Shown here: positions 48,001 to 56,955 of the stretch, one piece after another
Numbering within the stretch: the first letter of the stretch is position 1
Layout: each line of letters begins with the position of its first letter
Source: Balneola sp. MJW-20
Lineage (GTDB): Bacteria > Bacteroidota > Rhodothermia > Balneolales > Balneolaceae
Assembly: GCF_040811775.1 (NCBI RefSeq)
Contig: NZ_JBFNXW010000001.1
Coordinates: 1,178,001 to 1,242,000 of the forward strand
Reading direction: 5' to 3'
DNA length: 64,000 bases
Program-made: the position numbers and the translations under genes
The notes under the pieces: model-generated
Told to the model about the DNA's origin: nothing
Database searches by the model: none
The model's input: the letters and a program-made list of their open reading frames with translations, nothing else

Positions 48001-50582
48001 TATTTGATAAGGGTCATTTTTCTTGTGAGAATAGCACCACCGGAAGTACTCAGACGATAAATATAAACTCCACTTGCCAGCCCTGAAGCATCAAACTGCA
48101 CCTGTTGCCGGCCGGCATTTTGTGGCTGGTCAACCAGTGTAGCAACTTTTCTGCCCATGACATCAAAAACTTCCAGGTTCACTTCAGCAGCCTGATCCAG
48201 ATTGTATCTGATCAGGGTTGTGGGATTAAAGGGATTAGGGTAGTTCTGCTCCAGATCGATTTTCTCCGGTATTCCCTCTTCCCCATCTTCATTGGACAAG
48301 ATCAATCCCAGATCGAAACGCACCCAGACCGGGAAGTGGTCGGAGGTAGTGCTTAAATAACTGCCTATATATGACGGATTCTCAACTCTTTCGGTTCCCT
48401 CGAAGTAATCACCCATCAACTCTGAGGTAACAGAGATATGATCTATAAATGAACCACTACTCTGGGATTCAAAGCCACTGCTTTCAAGACTTTCGGTCAG
48501 AATGGTATATTCCTGATCATCCAGAAAATTCTTATAGGGAGAATCCTGCCCTGCTGTAATGGAAGTGGTAACTTCATCATTATAGTCCCCTATGAAGAAA
48601 ACCTGGTCATCCGGATGCTGGTTATCAAGATATGTTTTCAGCTGAGCAGAAGCATTCAGTCGCTGATCATAGGAATCAAGGTCATCAAAAGCTTTTGCAT
48701 GGATATTGAAGCTGTAGATCTCTTCCTGTATGCCACTGATATTAGTTATGAAGCGGAACATCAGAGGATACCTTCCATTTGCCCAGTCACTTTGCTGCAT
48801 CCCTGTAGTGATTAGACCTGAATCCAAAGAATCAATGGTAGCTCTTTTAAACAAATAAGCTGTTTTCTGAGTCTGAGAAAAATTAGCCTGAAATCCCCCA
48901 TAACCATCCAGTTCTGAGATCAGTTGCTGGAACAGACTACTGTTGGAGATCTCCTGAAAAGCATAAATATCCGCATCTATGGTATTGATCACTGTTTTAA
49001 CGTTCTGCAGCTGAAGGTTGTCATCAGCCGGATCATTTGCAGCAGAGCCAAACCATTCAATATTCCAGGTAACCACTTCAAGTGTCTGGTCTTTGGAGAT
49101 CTCATCTCCCGGGTATGTAATTTCGCTTACTCCCAGATCATCCACAAAACGTGGTTTAAGCTGGTAATCACCGTTAAACTGATCAACAACACCGATCACA
49201 TTCACCGGCTCGGTCGGCGCTGCAGCACCCACAATATTAGTGCTGTTATCTATACGGATGAATCCGTTTCCGGAAGCATCTGCAATATCATAATTCGTGT
49301 TACCCTGAAATGAACCGGCATCCAGAAACTCTACGTTTTGTATAAGGACCAGCTGCCCTTCATAGTCTCCAGAGTTCATTTGCTGAAGAGTGATCACCTT
49401 TGGAGTAACTTCTTTTGGATTAGCCTGCACTATGGTATAAGAAACATCAGGATCTGAATCGGTAGCAGCGATCTGGGTAAGGAAGTCACCTTCAGGACCT
49501 GAAATCGGATTGAATTCGGTCAGTGGTCCGGATACGATCACTGAATCACCAATAAAAGCCGTTTCATGAAGTGCTGGAAAGAAGACCGCAATACCAGCGG
49601 TTTCATCCTGCATAAACAGCGGACCTTCAAATTCATTTCCAACTGTAACCCGCCCTGCTACCGTTACACGGGTACCAAAATCCTGCTGCCTGGCATCAGC
49701 TATGGGTATAATTGCGCCCTCAGCCACTCCTTCAGCGGAAAGATTGATATTGTATTCCGGAGCATTAACAGCATTACTGTTGATCGTCAGACTTCCCTGG
49801 TACTGATCCACAGCCTCCGGACTGAAGGTAAGCGTCAGTTCTGTAGATTCATTAAATGCCAGGGCGTCATTTTCCAGAGTACTGATACTAAATACCGAAC
49901 CTGCTACGCTTACATTATTAACAAAAAGGGTGTCTTCTCCGCGATTTCGGATCCGAATAGTCCGGTCGGTTACTGATCCTGCCTGAGTGGAAGGCATTGT
50001 CAGAGTACCGCCATCGGCCTGTAGTTCATTATCCGCAAATACATCTATAGTCGGATCAGCTTCAGGTACTATATAATCATAAAGGATAACGTCATCTATA
50101 TTTACCCGGTCACCGGCTTTCATTTCGAACCGAAGCCTTACTTTAGAATTCACATTGATATCGAGTTCTCCGGTCTGCAGTTGAGAAGTTGCAATAAATT
50201 CGTCCCCAACATTAATCCAGTTTGCTCCGCTATCGGTTGAATAACGTACCTGAATCCGGCCTCCGGCATCACTACCGTAATTGGCGTATTCAAAAGTGAC
50301 CTTACTAACCCCATCGGGTTTATCGAAAAGCATATATATCTGCCCTCTGTTTCCTGAACGCAGATCAAGCCGGGCTGCTTTCGAACCGTTCTTCTTATCA
50401 TTTCCCAGATCTCCCAGCAGAGCCCCATCGAAATACCAGGTACCGGTATTTAATTCAACACTGGCGCCGGAATAAGAGCTCTTTGTTCCACTCTCGAAAT
50501 TTTCGGCTAACTGAGCGTGAGTCAAGCTCGGCATTATCAATAATAACAATACAATAAAGGAAGAATAAACTGTTCGAATCAT
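48000..50582 (-). CDS. Secreted endonuclease/phosphatase with type IX sorting tail
   Basis: An 860-residue extracellular protein with a Sec signal (MIRTVYSSFIVLLLLIMPSLTHAQ). In order: a jelly-roll-like ligand domain (~25-175), a DUF1573-type Ig segment (NRGEDTLFVNNVSV, ~180-290), an OB-fold (DARQQDFGTRVTVAGRVTV, ~295-480), an endonuclease/exonuclease/phosphatase domain (VVTWNIEWFG, DADIYAFQEISN, FFIGDYNDE, TTSDHFPVWVRF, ~500-750) and a T9SS tail (LEQNYPNPFNPTTLIRYNL...TLIK). The catalytic pattern is that of Mg2+-dependent nucleases; extracellular DNA or nucleotide scavenging is an inference. It overlaps the DinB gene by one base. Confidence 0.88.
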   Translation of the reverse strand: MIRTVYSSFIVLLLLIMPSLTHAQLAENFESGTKSSYSGASVELNTGTWYFDGALLGDLGNDKKNGSKAARLDLRSGNRGQIYMLFDKPDGVSKVTFEYANYGSDAGGRIQVRYSTDSGANWINVGDEFIATSQLQTGELDINVNSKVRLRFEMKAGDRVNIDDVILYDYIVPEADPTIDVFADNELQADGGTLTMPSTQAGSVTDRTIRIRNRGEDTLFVNNVSVAGSVFSISTLENDALAFNESTELTLTFSPEAVDQYQGSLTINSNAVNAPEYNINLSAEGVAEGAIIPIADARQQDFGTRVTVAGRVTVGNEFEGPLFMQDETAGIAVFFPALHETAFIGDSVIVSGPLTEFNPISGPEGDFLTQIAATDSDPDVSYTIVQANPKEVTPKVITLQQMNSGDYEGQLVLIQNVEFLDAGSFQGNTNYDIADASGNGFIRIDNSTNIVGAAAPTEPVNVIGVVDQFNGDYQLKPRFVDDLGVSEITYPGDEISKDQTLEVVTWNIEWFGSAANDPADDNLQLQNVKTVINTIDADIYAFQEISNSSLFQQLISELDGYGGFQANFSQTQKTAYLFKRATIDSLDSGLITTGMQQSDWANGRYPLMFRFITNISGIQEEIYSFNIHAKAFDDLDSYDQRLNASAQLKTYLDNQHPDDQVFFIGDYNDEVTTSITAGQDSPYKNFLDDQEYTILTESLESSGFESQSSGSFIDHISVTSELMGDYFEGTERVENPSYIGSYLSTTSDHFPVWVRFDLGLILSNEDGEEGIPEKIDLEQNYPNPFNPTTLIRYNLDQAAEVNLEVFDVMGRKVATLVDQPQNAGRQQVQFDASGLASGVYIYRLSTSGGAILTRKMTLIK

Positions 50583-50672
50583 AAGTAAATCGCTTTGAAA
50601 TTAGTCTTATAATCTAATCAATTTCTTGGGGAAGTGCTTGGATGGTCAGCCTGGGTCGAAGCGTTAGTATAT

Positions 50673-50708
50673 AAAAAAAGCCCCGAAGCATTATGGGCTC
50701 CGGGGCTT
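50673..50708 (-). terminator. Intrinsic terminator after folE2
   Basis: AAGCCCCG (50678-50685) with its complement (50701-50708) and an inner AGC/GCT pair, followed on the minus strand by a run of T, 27 bp after the folE2 stop at 50736. Confidence 0.85.
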
Positions 50709-50735
50709 CATCCTAAAGTCACTGAGTGTGACAGA

Positions 50736-51635
50736 TCATCGTAGCCCGTTTGGCAGACCTTTGCAGATGCGGCTGACCGCGTCATGGCTGTGCAGGCTTT
50801 CCATATGAATACATTTAACAACGAAGTCGTGGATGCTGTTATAGCTATCTAGTTCATCATATAGCAATCTGGCTGCATCTTCCACGAATTTTTGATAGGC
50901 ACCATTGAGTTCAGCAAACGCCTGCTCGTCCTCTCTTTTGACCATAACCTGAGTTTCGGTCTTAAGGGAATTTCTGCAGATCTGAACCAGGTCTTCCACG
51001 AAAAACTCGTCTTTTAATGCTACCGTAACATTTGCTACTGATCTCTGACTGTGCGGGATCGCAGCTACTCCCCTGTCTTCTCTTGCGTGTTCTGCCAGCT
51101 CATAGGAGCAAGGACAAGCGCTTGAATATTCAAAATCAAGATGCATGAACTTCTGGAAGCGGTCGTAATTATCCAGACTTCCTTCCAGAGATACCCGGTA
51201 ATACTGATATCCTTTCATATCTGACCGAAGGCTGTCCATCATCATCGGGTAATTAAAGCTCACACGAAGAAAAGATTCCTGAGACTCCAGATCTTCCTTG
51301 TACGCTTTCAGAATCTCTTCCAGAATATCGAGATGGAATACCTCATCCTTAAACTTGTAGAAGGTCCGCATGATACGGCTCATATTGATTCCCTTCTTAT
51401 CCATATCAAGGCTTACATACCCGTCTACAGAAGCTTCAAGAGTAAGCGGTTCCCCATCTCTTCGTCTAAATTTCAGTGGTAATTTAAAATCTGATATACC
51501 CACCTGCTGTATAGGTACATTAGCACCTTCAATCAAAGATGCTGGACCATTCTGCAGATCCGGCAGTGAATCTTTGTAGTCAGGAGTTACTGTAAATGTT
51601 GGATCATAGACTCTTTTAACTTGATCAGATATCAT
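50736..51635 (-). CDS. folE2: GTP cyclohydrolase IB
   Basis: Converts GTP to 7,8-dihydroneopterin triphosphate, feeding folate, pterin or deazapurine pathways. At 299 residues it has the FolE2 (DUF198) signature: SSACPCSYELAEHAREDRG with Cys174/Cys176 and His183, and AAIPHSQRSVANVTVAL with His195. FolE2 is used instead of or next to FolE, often under low zinc. It lies 24 bp after the pterin-synthase gene whose substrate it makes. A terminator follows. No zinc-regulator site is obvious. Confidence 0.95.
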   Translation of the reverse strand: MISDQVKRVYDPTFTVTPDYKDSLPDLQNGPASLIEGANVPIQQVGISDFKLPLKFRRRDGEPLTLEASVDGYVSLDMDKKGINMSRIMRTFYKFKDEVFHLDILEEILKAYKEDLESQESFLRVSFNYPMMMDSLRSDMKGYQYYRVSLEGSLDNYDRFQKFMHLDFEYSSACPCSYELAEHAREDRGVAAIPHSQRSVANVTVALKDEFFVEDLVQICRNSLKTETQVMVKREDEQAFAELNGAYQKFVEDAARLLYDELDSYNSIHDFVVKCIHMESLHSHDAVSRICKGLPNGLR

Positions 51636-51659
51636 ATTCTCTCGTGTCTTTAAATAATT

Positions 51660-52091
51660 CTATACTCCCAGATAGGGACAATATTCTGCAATATTTCGTT
51701 CGGTCTCATAAAGCTTTACAGACCATAATTTCGCGCCTTTAGAAGAAGCAGCTTCCACTTCTTCCCTCAGCTGATCATAAAATGCCCTGACCAGATTTTC
51801 ACTGGTTGGGATGATTCCCGCCAGAAAAGGCACATCCAGGTTCAGGTTTTTATGATCACAGGGATCATGGATCTTATCTTTTATGATCTGTTTCAGATCA
51901 CCCAGATCTATAAGATATCCTGTTTCGGGATCTGGTTCTCCTGCAACCGTTACTTCCAGAACATAATTATGGCCATGCCAGTTAGGATGGTTACACTTAC
52001 CGTAGGTATCTTCATTCCACTGATCCGATTTATTCGGATTATGGAGACGATGGGCAGCGTTAAAATGGGTTTTTCGGGTTACAAAAATCAA
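51660..52091 (-). CDS. 6-pyruvoyltetrahydropterin synthase (PTPS-II type)
   Basis: Uses the dihydroneopterin triphosphate made by FolE2. The 143-residue enzyme has zinc ligands His14, His39 and His41, catalytic Cys33 and the CDHKNLNLDVP block. The spacing is C-x5-HGH (CNHPNWHGH), as in mammalian PTPS and the PTPS-II class, whereas QueD has C-x3-HGH. This favours 6-pyruvoyltetrahydropterin (biopterin-type) chemistry over queuosine synthesis; the class rule is known, the assignment here is inference. The start codon is TTG (52091), with no in-frame ATG upstream and an AGG seven bases before. Confidence 0.88.
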   Translation of the reverse strand: MIFVTRKTHFNAAHRLHNPNKSDQWNEDTYGKCNHPNWHGHNYVLEVTVAGEPDPETGYLIDLGDLKQIIKDKIHDPCDHKNLNLDVPFLAGIIPTSENLVRAFYDQLREEVEAASSKGAKLWSVKLYETERNIAEYCPYLGV

Positions 52092-52104
52092 TGGAGACCT
52101 GTGT

Positions 52105-52128
52105 TTAATTTTTATGTAAAACCATCAT
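52105..52128 (-). CDS. Possible 7-codon leader peptide upstream of the PTPS gene
   Basis: On the minus strand ATGATGGTTTTACATAAAAA-T followed by TAA encodes MMVLHKN. A strong GGAGG lies just before it, much better than the signal before the TTG-started PTPS gene, which begins 13 bp later in another frame. It may be a translational coupling device or chance; expression is not shown. Confidence 0.3.
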   Translation of the reverse strand: MMVLHKN

Positions 52129-52183
52129 GACCTCCGATCGGTTCCCTTCATACGATTTTTGATCCAAGCTTTTCAATTCAAAT

Positions 52184-52216
52184 AAAAAAAGAGACCCTTG
52201 CTTCCGCCCGGGTCTC
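52184..52216 (-). terminator. Intrinsic terminator of the TonB receptor-surface protein operon
   Basis: GAGACCC (52191-52197) with GGGTCTC (52210-52216) and a 12-base loop, followed on the minus strand by a run of seven T, 56 bp after the stop at 52272. Confidence 0.8.
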
Positions 52217-52271
52217 CTGTGATCAGCACACCTCACATTACGTGAGACGTATTCTTTAAGAGTTGATTGAA

Positions 52272-53981
52272 TTACTTGATCAGCGTCATTTTACGCGTGA
52301 TCGTGGTATTATTACTTACAAGCCGGTAGATATAGACACCACTTGAGAAATCAGCTGCATCAAATACAACCTGATTGCTGCCCGCTCCGAATCGCTGCTG
52401 ATTTGCCAGTGTGGCTACTTCCTGTCCCAGCATATTGTATACCTTGATCGTTACTTTCTGGGCCTGTGGTAATGAGAAGCTGATATTGGTCGTAGGATTG
52501 AAAGGGTTAGGGTAATTCTGTTGAAGAGTGATGGATGATGGGACGTCGCTACCTACTTCGTCTTCATTAGAAACGCTAACCTGACTTACATATCCCAATT
52601 CGTCCAGCGCGGTCCAGCCCGTTATCCATAAGTTATTGGGGGCAAATGCACCCACATAATCATTATTATCGAAAAAAGGGTCTGTCAGATCTTTAACAGC
52701 AGATGCATCCAGTGCCGGAGATCCTGCAGATGGACGGGGATCCAGGCCATTTGAACCTGCTGTTCTGCTAATGCCTTCAAATGCGGGATCCGCAACACGA
52801 TTACCGTTTACAGCATTACTGAGATAGTCACGGGTATGGGTCTGGTCGTCATCACCGTCATCTGCGGCAAAGTCTGTGATCGTATTACCAGCACCAAAGC
52901 CCCACCATAGGTTATTCTGAAGGATGAGGTCTCCTTCTTCTAACCGGGTTTTGGAATCGAAATCAGCCACTGAACCCTGGCTCTCTATTGAAATACCCAG
53001 TCCGGCGTGGTCACCGAATATGGAGTTGTAATACTCACCGCCGGTATTATCACGAAATATGAGCAACTGCTCTCCGTCGCCAGCATTGTTAGTAGCATCA
53101 ATACCTGCTCCCAGGTAAGTTGCGTTATTTATGACCGGGCGTGCAATAGGTGAAGTGTTCTCATCTCCGGTTGCTCCATCCATTTCAGCTGCACGGCCAT
53201 AACCGTCATCCGGATTTCCGGGGCTTTGTATTGCAAACCAATACTGATGCTTACCGCGGAATCCTTCATCCCAGTCGAAAGCATCGTCGGTATTAAAAGC
53301 CGAGACCAGGTATCTTGTATTTACGGTTCCGCCAAAGAATTCAAATCCATCGTCATTAGACGCAATAGATTCAACATACTCTATAACTGTACCCGAACCG
53401 ACACCACCAAGGGTCAACCCTTGAATTTCATTTCCGGCAGCATCTCCAACATTAATACCTGTGTGACGAATCGAAACATAACGGAGTACACCGGAGGTAT
53501 CGTTATCAACCGTTCCGCCATATCGTGCATACGCTTCCGGGTTTGCGATCTCATTAACCCCTTCAACTAATTTCGTGCCATCTGCTGTCGGGTTGTTTGT
53601 AGAGGCATATCCCAAAATAACCACCCCTCCCCAAAGTCCGCGGTCTAATTCAGTGAGCGTACCATCATCAAATTCAGAAGTAAAGATAATGGGGTCTTCT
53701 GCAGTTCCTTCAGCATATATCTTTGCCCCCTGAGTTACTACAAGTCCTGTTGCACTGTTACCTGAACCAAACACTCCCTGTATCACCGTACCGGGTTCTA
53801 TGTTCAGAACAGATCCGGGTTTAACAAAAATCATCTCCGTTAAGAGATAAACATTATCGCTTGTCCAGGTGTATTCCTGATTTTCCTGAAGATCTGCATC
53901 AGCTATCTGTACCACAGTTTGTGCATATGCACCGGCTGAGAATATTAAAACAGCCAATAATAATGTGTATCGTTTCAACAT
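52272..53981 (-). CDS. T9SS-exported repeat surface protein
   Basis: A Sec signal (MLKRYTLLLAVLIFSAGAYAQ) and a T9SS tail (LQQNYPNPFNPTTNISFSL, VYNMLGQEVATLANQ, ending RKMTLIK) frame a 569-residue protein. The body looks like a beta-helix-type fold: FVKPGSVLNIEPGTVIQG, YVSIRHTGI, and the strongly patterned NDDGFEFFGGTVNTRYLVSA with DDAFDWDEGFRGKHQYWFAIQ, rich in Asp and Trp. Such proteins are usually annotated only as surface or 'multidrug transporter' by habit; I cannot assign a function. It lies 26 bp after a TonB receptor, so both act on the same ligand or structure. Confidence 0.82.
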   Translation of the reverse strand: MLKRYTLLLAVLIFSAGAYAQTVVQIADADLQENQEYTWTSDNVYLLTEMIFVKPGSVLNIEPGTVIQGVFGSGNSATGLVVTQGAKIYAEGTAEDPIIFTSEFDDGTLTELDRGLWGGVVILGYASTNNPTADGTKLVEGVNEIANPEAYARYGGTVDNDTSGVLRYVSIRHTGINVGDAAGNEIQGLTLGGVGSGTVIEYVESIASNDDGFEFFGGTVNTRYLVSAFNTDDAFDWDEGFRGKHQYWFAIQSPGNPDDGYGRAAEMDGATGDENTSPIARPVINNATYLGAGIDATNNAGDGEQLLIFRDNTGGEYYNSIFGDHAGLGISIESQGSVADFDSKTRLEEGDLILQNNLWWGFGAGNTITDFAADDGDDDQTHTRDYLSNAVNGNRVADPAFEGISRTAGSNGLDPRPSAGSPALDASAVKDLTDPFFDNNDYVGAFAPNNLWITGWTALDELGYVSQVSVSNEDEVGSDVPSSITLQQNYPNPFNPTTNISFSLPQAQKVTIKVYNMLGQEVATLANQQRFGAGSNQVVFDAADFSSGVYIYRLVSNNTTITRKMTLIK

Positions 53982-54007
53982 GGTTGATTAGGTTTGATTA
54001 GGGTTAT

Positions 54008-56920
54008 TTAGAAGATATATGAGACACCTAAAGAGATGGTTCTGCCCAGTCGGTAGGACTGATAAATAAACTCTTCATCATCTAATTCGTGAGACAGCCT
54101 GATATCGGGATCAAGCAGATTCTGACCAGATAACTTTACAGAAAGTCCGTTCCGCAAACTCTTACTTGCAACCAAGCCAAGTGTAGAATACCCTCTCTCA
54201 AATACATCAGGTATCGCGCCTAAAGCCACGGAGTTGAGGCGATCGCCAAAATGATTAAAGCTTGAATTGATACTCAGTCCGGAATTGGGGTTAAAGTACT
54301 CCAGATCAAGATTGATCAGGTAGGGAGACTGCCCTGTAAGCTGTCTGTATTTATCAGCATCCGGGTCGTTTATTCGGATATTAAACAGCTCAGCATCGGG
54401 TATTCTGACCCTTGATTCAACGAATGTCAGATTACTTGAAAAGGAAATGTTTCTGAACATATCAGCCATAAAACCCAGGTTCTTCCTTAATTCAAATTCA
54501 ACCCCGTAAACCTGAGCATCCGGGACATTTCTAACAGTTTGGGCCCGGTTTATGTCTACCCTTACAACCCGTTCAATCGGGTTTGTTAGGTCTTTATAGA
54601 ATGCAGACACTGCAACTATCTCATTTACATTCGGGAACCATTCCCATCGGATATCAGCATTTTTAATAAGGGTTTGTTCCAATCCGGCATTACCGGAGAA
54701 AATAAAGTCACCAACAAAGTCGAAGGTTGTATATGGAGCAAGTTCTCTGAAGGTTGGGCGAGCAATTGTATTCGTATAAGATGCACGAATATTCATCGAC
54801 TCGGTGACCGAAAATACTGTACTGATCGAAGGCAAGAGATCAATATTATCCAATGATCCTATTTCAAGAGTACTATCAGCTGAAATAGTATTTATCTCCG
54901 CTCTCTCCTGACGTAGCCCGCCGACTACCTTCAGCCATGAAGTTACTGGCAATTCAAACATACCATACAATGCAAAGATCTCTTTATCTGCTTTATATGT
55001 ATTCTTTATGTTTGATGCATCACGAAGCGTATTACCAAATATCGGACGACCTGAACTTTCTGTTTCAACGATACCGGTATAACCGAAATACCCATTTACA
55101 TTGTCCATGAAATCTGTGAATGATAACGGAGCTCTAGTACCGCTTAGATACTCAAATCTGCTTTCGGTGAAATTCCTGTCGACCTGCTGATAATAAACAC
55201 CGGTCTTAAAAATCGCTGTGTTTCCGCTAAGGAATCGAAATGGAAGTGAGTAATCAGCAAAGTAGTTAACACTTTCTTCATCCAGATCGCGGAAGAATCT
55301 TGCCGGCCGCTGTATCAATGCAGTGGATAGTGATAAGAACTCATCTCCGGTTGCGGGGTCTGTTCTTCTGAGGAAGGTAAGGAATCTCAGATCTGGCTCT
55401 TCCTGTGTATTATTGGCAAGGGACACGTTCCAGTCTATTTGTGAGTTACCTAGCCCTGGAAATACATGCTTTCCCTGCAACTGATATGATCTTAATGACC
55501 TTTCAGTATAACTTATTACAGATGATTCATAAATATCATTTGGCACTTCATCAGTCCAGATACCAGAGAGATTCCTGCCATAATGGGTCGCATTCTGAGT
55601 GATCAGCACATTAGAAGACAGCCTATTATTATTGTCGAGCTTATAGGATAGACCAAAAAGTCCCCCCAAGTCTACACTTATCGATCCTTTAGAATCATCG
55701 AGATCAAAAAGATTTGTTAGTCCGTTAGATTCATCGAGCCCACCAATCAACTGCCATCTTCCGGTCTTACCATCAGTGTAATTGGTGGCAGATCTACCAT
55801 AGCTCAGACTGGCGGAGTATCCTAAAGCATTTCCAAACAGTCGGGCCTGATTGCCATAGGAAATACTGGTACTGGTGTTGATCGGGAGTGTCCTCATCAT
55901 CGGAGCCATTTCGCTGTTAAAAGCGGTGGTGAACTGGTCTAGTGTCTGCGCAAGTGCAGGATCAAATCGCGCTGCTGTTTCAGAAGGAACAGTAAAACCC
56001 GGCTCCGACTTTAGGTCCTGAACCGCTTTTGGGATATCCCTTAGTCCATTGTCAAATGCTAAAAGATCACTGCTGCTGGTCTGTGAAAGAAAACCCTGCT
56101 GACCTGTAGATAGCGTATTATAGGATGATGAAAAGGAAACGGAAAATGTCTCTGATTCCGGGAAGGACTTTGTATTTACATTAACGAGTCCACCCGAGAA
56201 ATTTCCCGGCTTATCCGGAGTAAATGATTTAAGGGTCACGATATTTTCCAACAGATTTGACGGAAAGATGTCAAACTGGAATGATTTTCGATCAGGGTCA
56301 GCAGAAGGCAATTCCACACCATTGAGATGTGAGCTGGAGTAGCGGTCTCCGAGTCCCCTTACATATACATATTTCCCGTCTATTACAGAGGCTCCTACTA
56401 CTTTCTTCATGACGCCTGTGGCATCACCCACACCGGTTTTGGATATGGTTTCTGCTGAGATGGCATCACTGAATGCAATGGACTTTTGTCTTTCGCGCAG
56501 CAGGCCGGCTTCATTATTCAGGATAGCAGCTGCAGAAACTACTACCTCATCCAGCATTTCAGTTTCTTCCTGAAGAGTGATGTCAAGTTGTAGCGTTTCT
56601 CCGTCCCCTACCTTTACTCCCTCAATAAGCTGGGTTGCATAAGAAATATAGGTCACTCTCAGGGTATAGGTACCCGGTGCTACATTAGAAATAGTATACC
56701 GACCATCCAGGTCAGTTGCCGTTCCTTTGGTGGTGGTGTTTATAACTACATTAACACCAATAAGGGTTTCACCAGTCTCGGCATCAACTACTACACCGGT
56801 TATTTTACCGGCATTCTGTGCATCTACTGTAGATGAGAAGAGCAGTGCAGAAAAAAGAGTTAATATGACCTTTTTGAAATTCACTTGTGTGCAGATTTGT
56901 TTGGGTTCACGCTTTATCAT
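54008..56920 (-). CDS. TonB-dependent receptor with carboxypeptidase-like N-terminus
   Basis: Outer-membrane importer of 970 residues from ATG 56920. After the signal (LTLFSALLFSSTVDAQ) comes a CarboxypepD_reg-like domain (GKITGVVVDAETGETLIGVNV, ~38-110), then a plug of the Oar/TIGR01782-like type: AISAETISKTGVGDAT, VRGLGDRYSSSHLNGVELP, SFTPDKPGNFSGGLVNVNTKSF. The barrel ends LGVSYIF. A GTG at 56884 (VNFKKVILTLF) is a credible alternative start, favoured if transcription begins near 56920 as the -7-like TTAGTTTG at about 56926-56933 suggests. The upstream gap is filled with 11-bp-phased repeats. It is co-transcribed with the T9SS surface protein. Confidence 0.93.
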   Translation of the reverse strand: MIKREPKQICTQVNFKKVILTLFSALLFSSTVDAQNAGKITGVVVDAETGETLIGVNVVINTTTKGTATDLDGRYTISNVAPGTYTLRVTYISYATQLIEGVKVGDGETLQLDITLQEETEMLDEVVVSAAAILNNEAGLLRERQKSIAFSDAISAETISKTGVGDATGVMKKVVGASVIDGKYVYVRGLGDRYSSSHLNGVELPSADPDRKSFQFDIFPSNLLENIVTLKSFTPDKPGNFSGGLVNVNTKSFPESETFSVSFSSSYNTLSTGQQGFLSQTSSSDLLAFDNGLRDIPKAVQDLKSEPGFTVPSETAARFDPALAQTLDQFTTAFNSEMAPMMRTLPINTSTSISYGNQARLFGNALGYSASLSYGRSATNYTDGKTGRWQLIGGLDESNGLTNLFDLDDSKGSISVDLGGLFGLSYKLDNNNRLSSNVLITQNATHYGRNLSGIWTDEVPNDIYESSVISYTERSLRSYQLQGKHVFPGLGNSQIDWNVSLANNTQEEPDLRFLTFLRRTDPATGDEFLSLSTALIQRPARFFRDLDEESVNYFADYSLPFRFLSGNTAIFKTGVYYQQVDRNFTESRFEYLSGTRAPLSFTDFMDNVNGYFGYTGIVETESSGRPIFGNTLRDASNIKNTYKADKEIFALYGMFELPVTSWLKVVGGLRQERAEINTISADSTLEIGSLDNIDLLPSISTVFSVTESMNIRASYTNTIARPTFRELAPYTTFDFVGDFIFSGNAGLEQTLIKNADIRWEWFPNVNEIVAVSAFYKDLTNPIERVVRVDINRAQTVRNVPDAQVYGVEFELRKNLGFMADMFRNISFSSNLTFVESRVRIPDAELFNIRINDPDADKYRQLTGQSPYLINLDLEYFNPNSGLSINSSFNHFGDRLNSVALGAIPDVFERGYSTLGLVASKSLRNGLSVKLSGQNLLDPDIRLSHELDDEEFIYQSYRLGRTISLGVSYIF

Positions 56921-56955
56921 TACGCGAATCAAACTAATACACACACTTTGTGTAA

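Noticed and set aside
52092..52183. preQ1 riboswitch before the pterin synthase
   Set aside because: No C-rich/A-rich preQ1 pseudoknot pattern seen; only a short leader ORF stands out.
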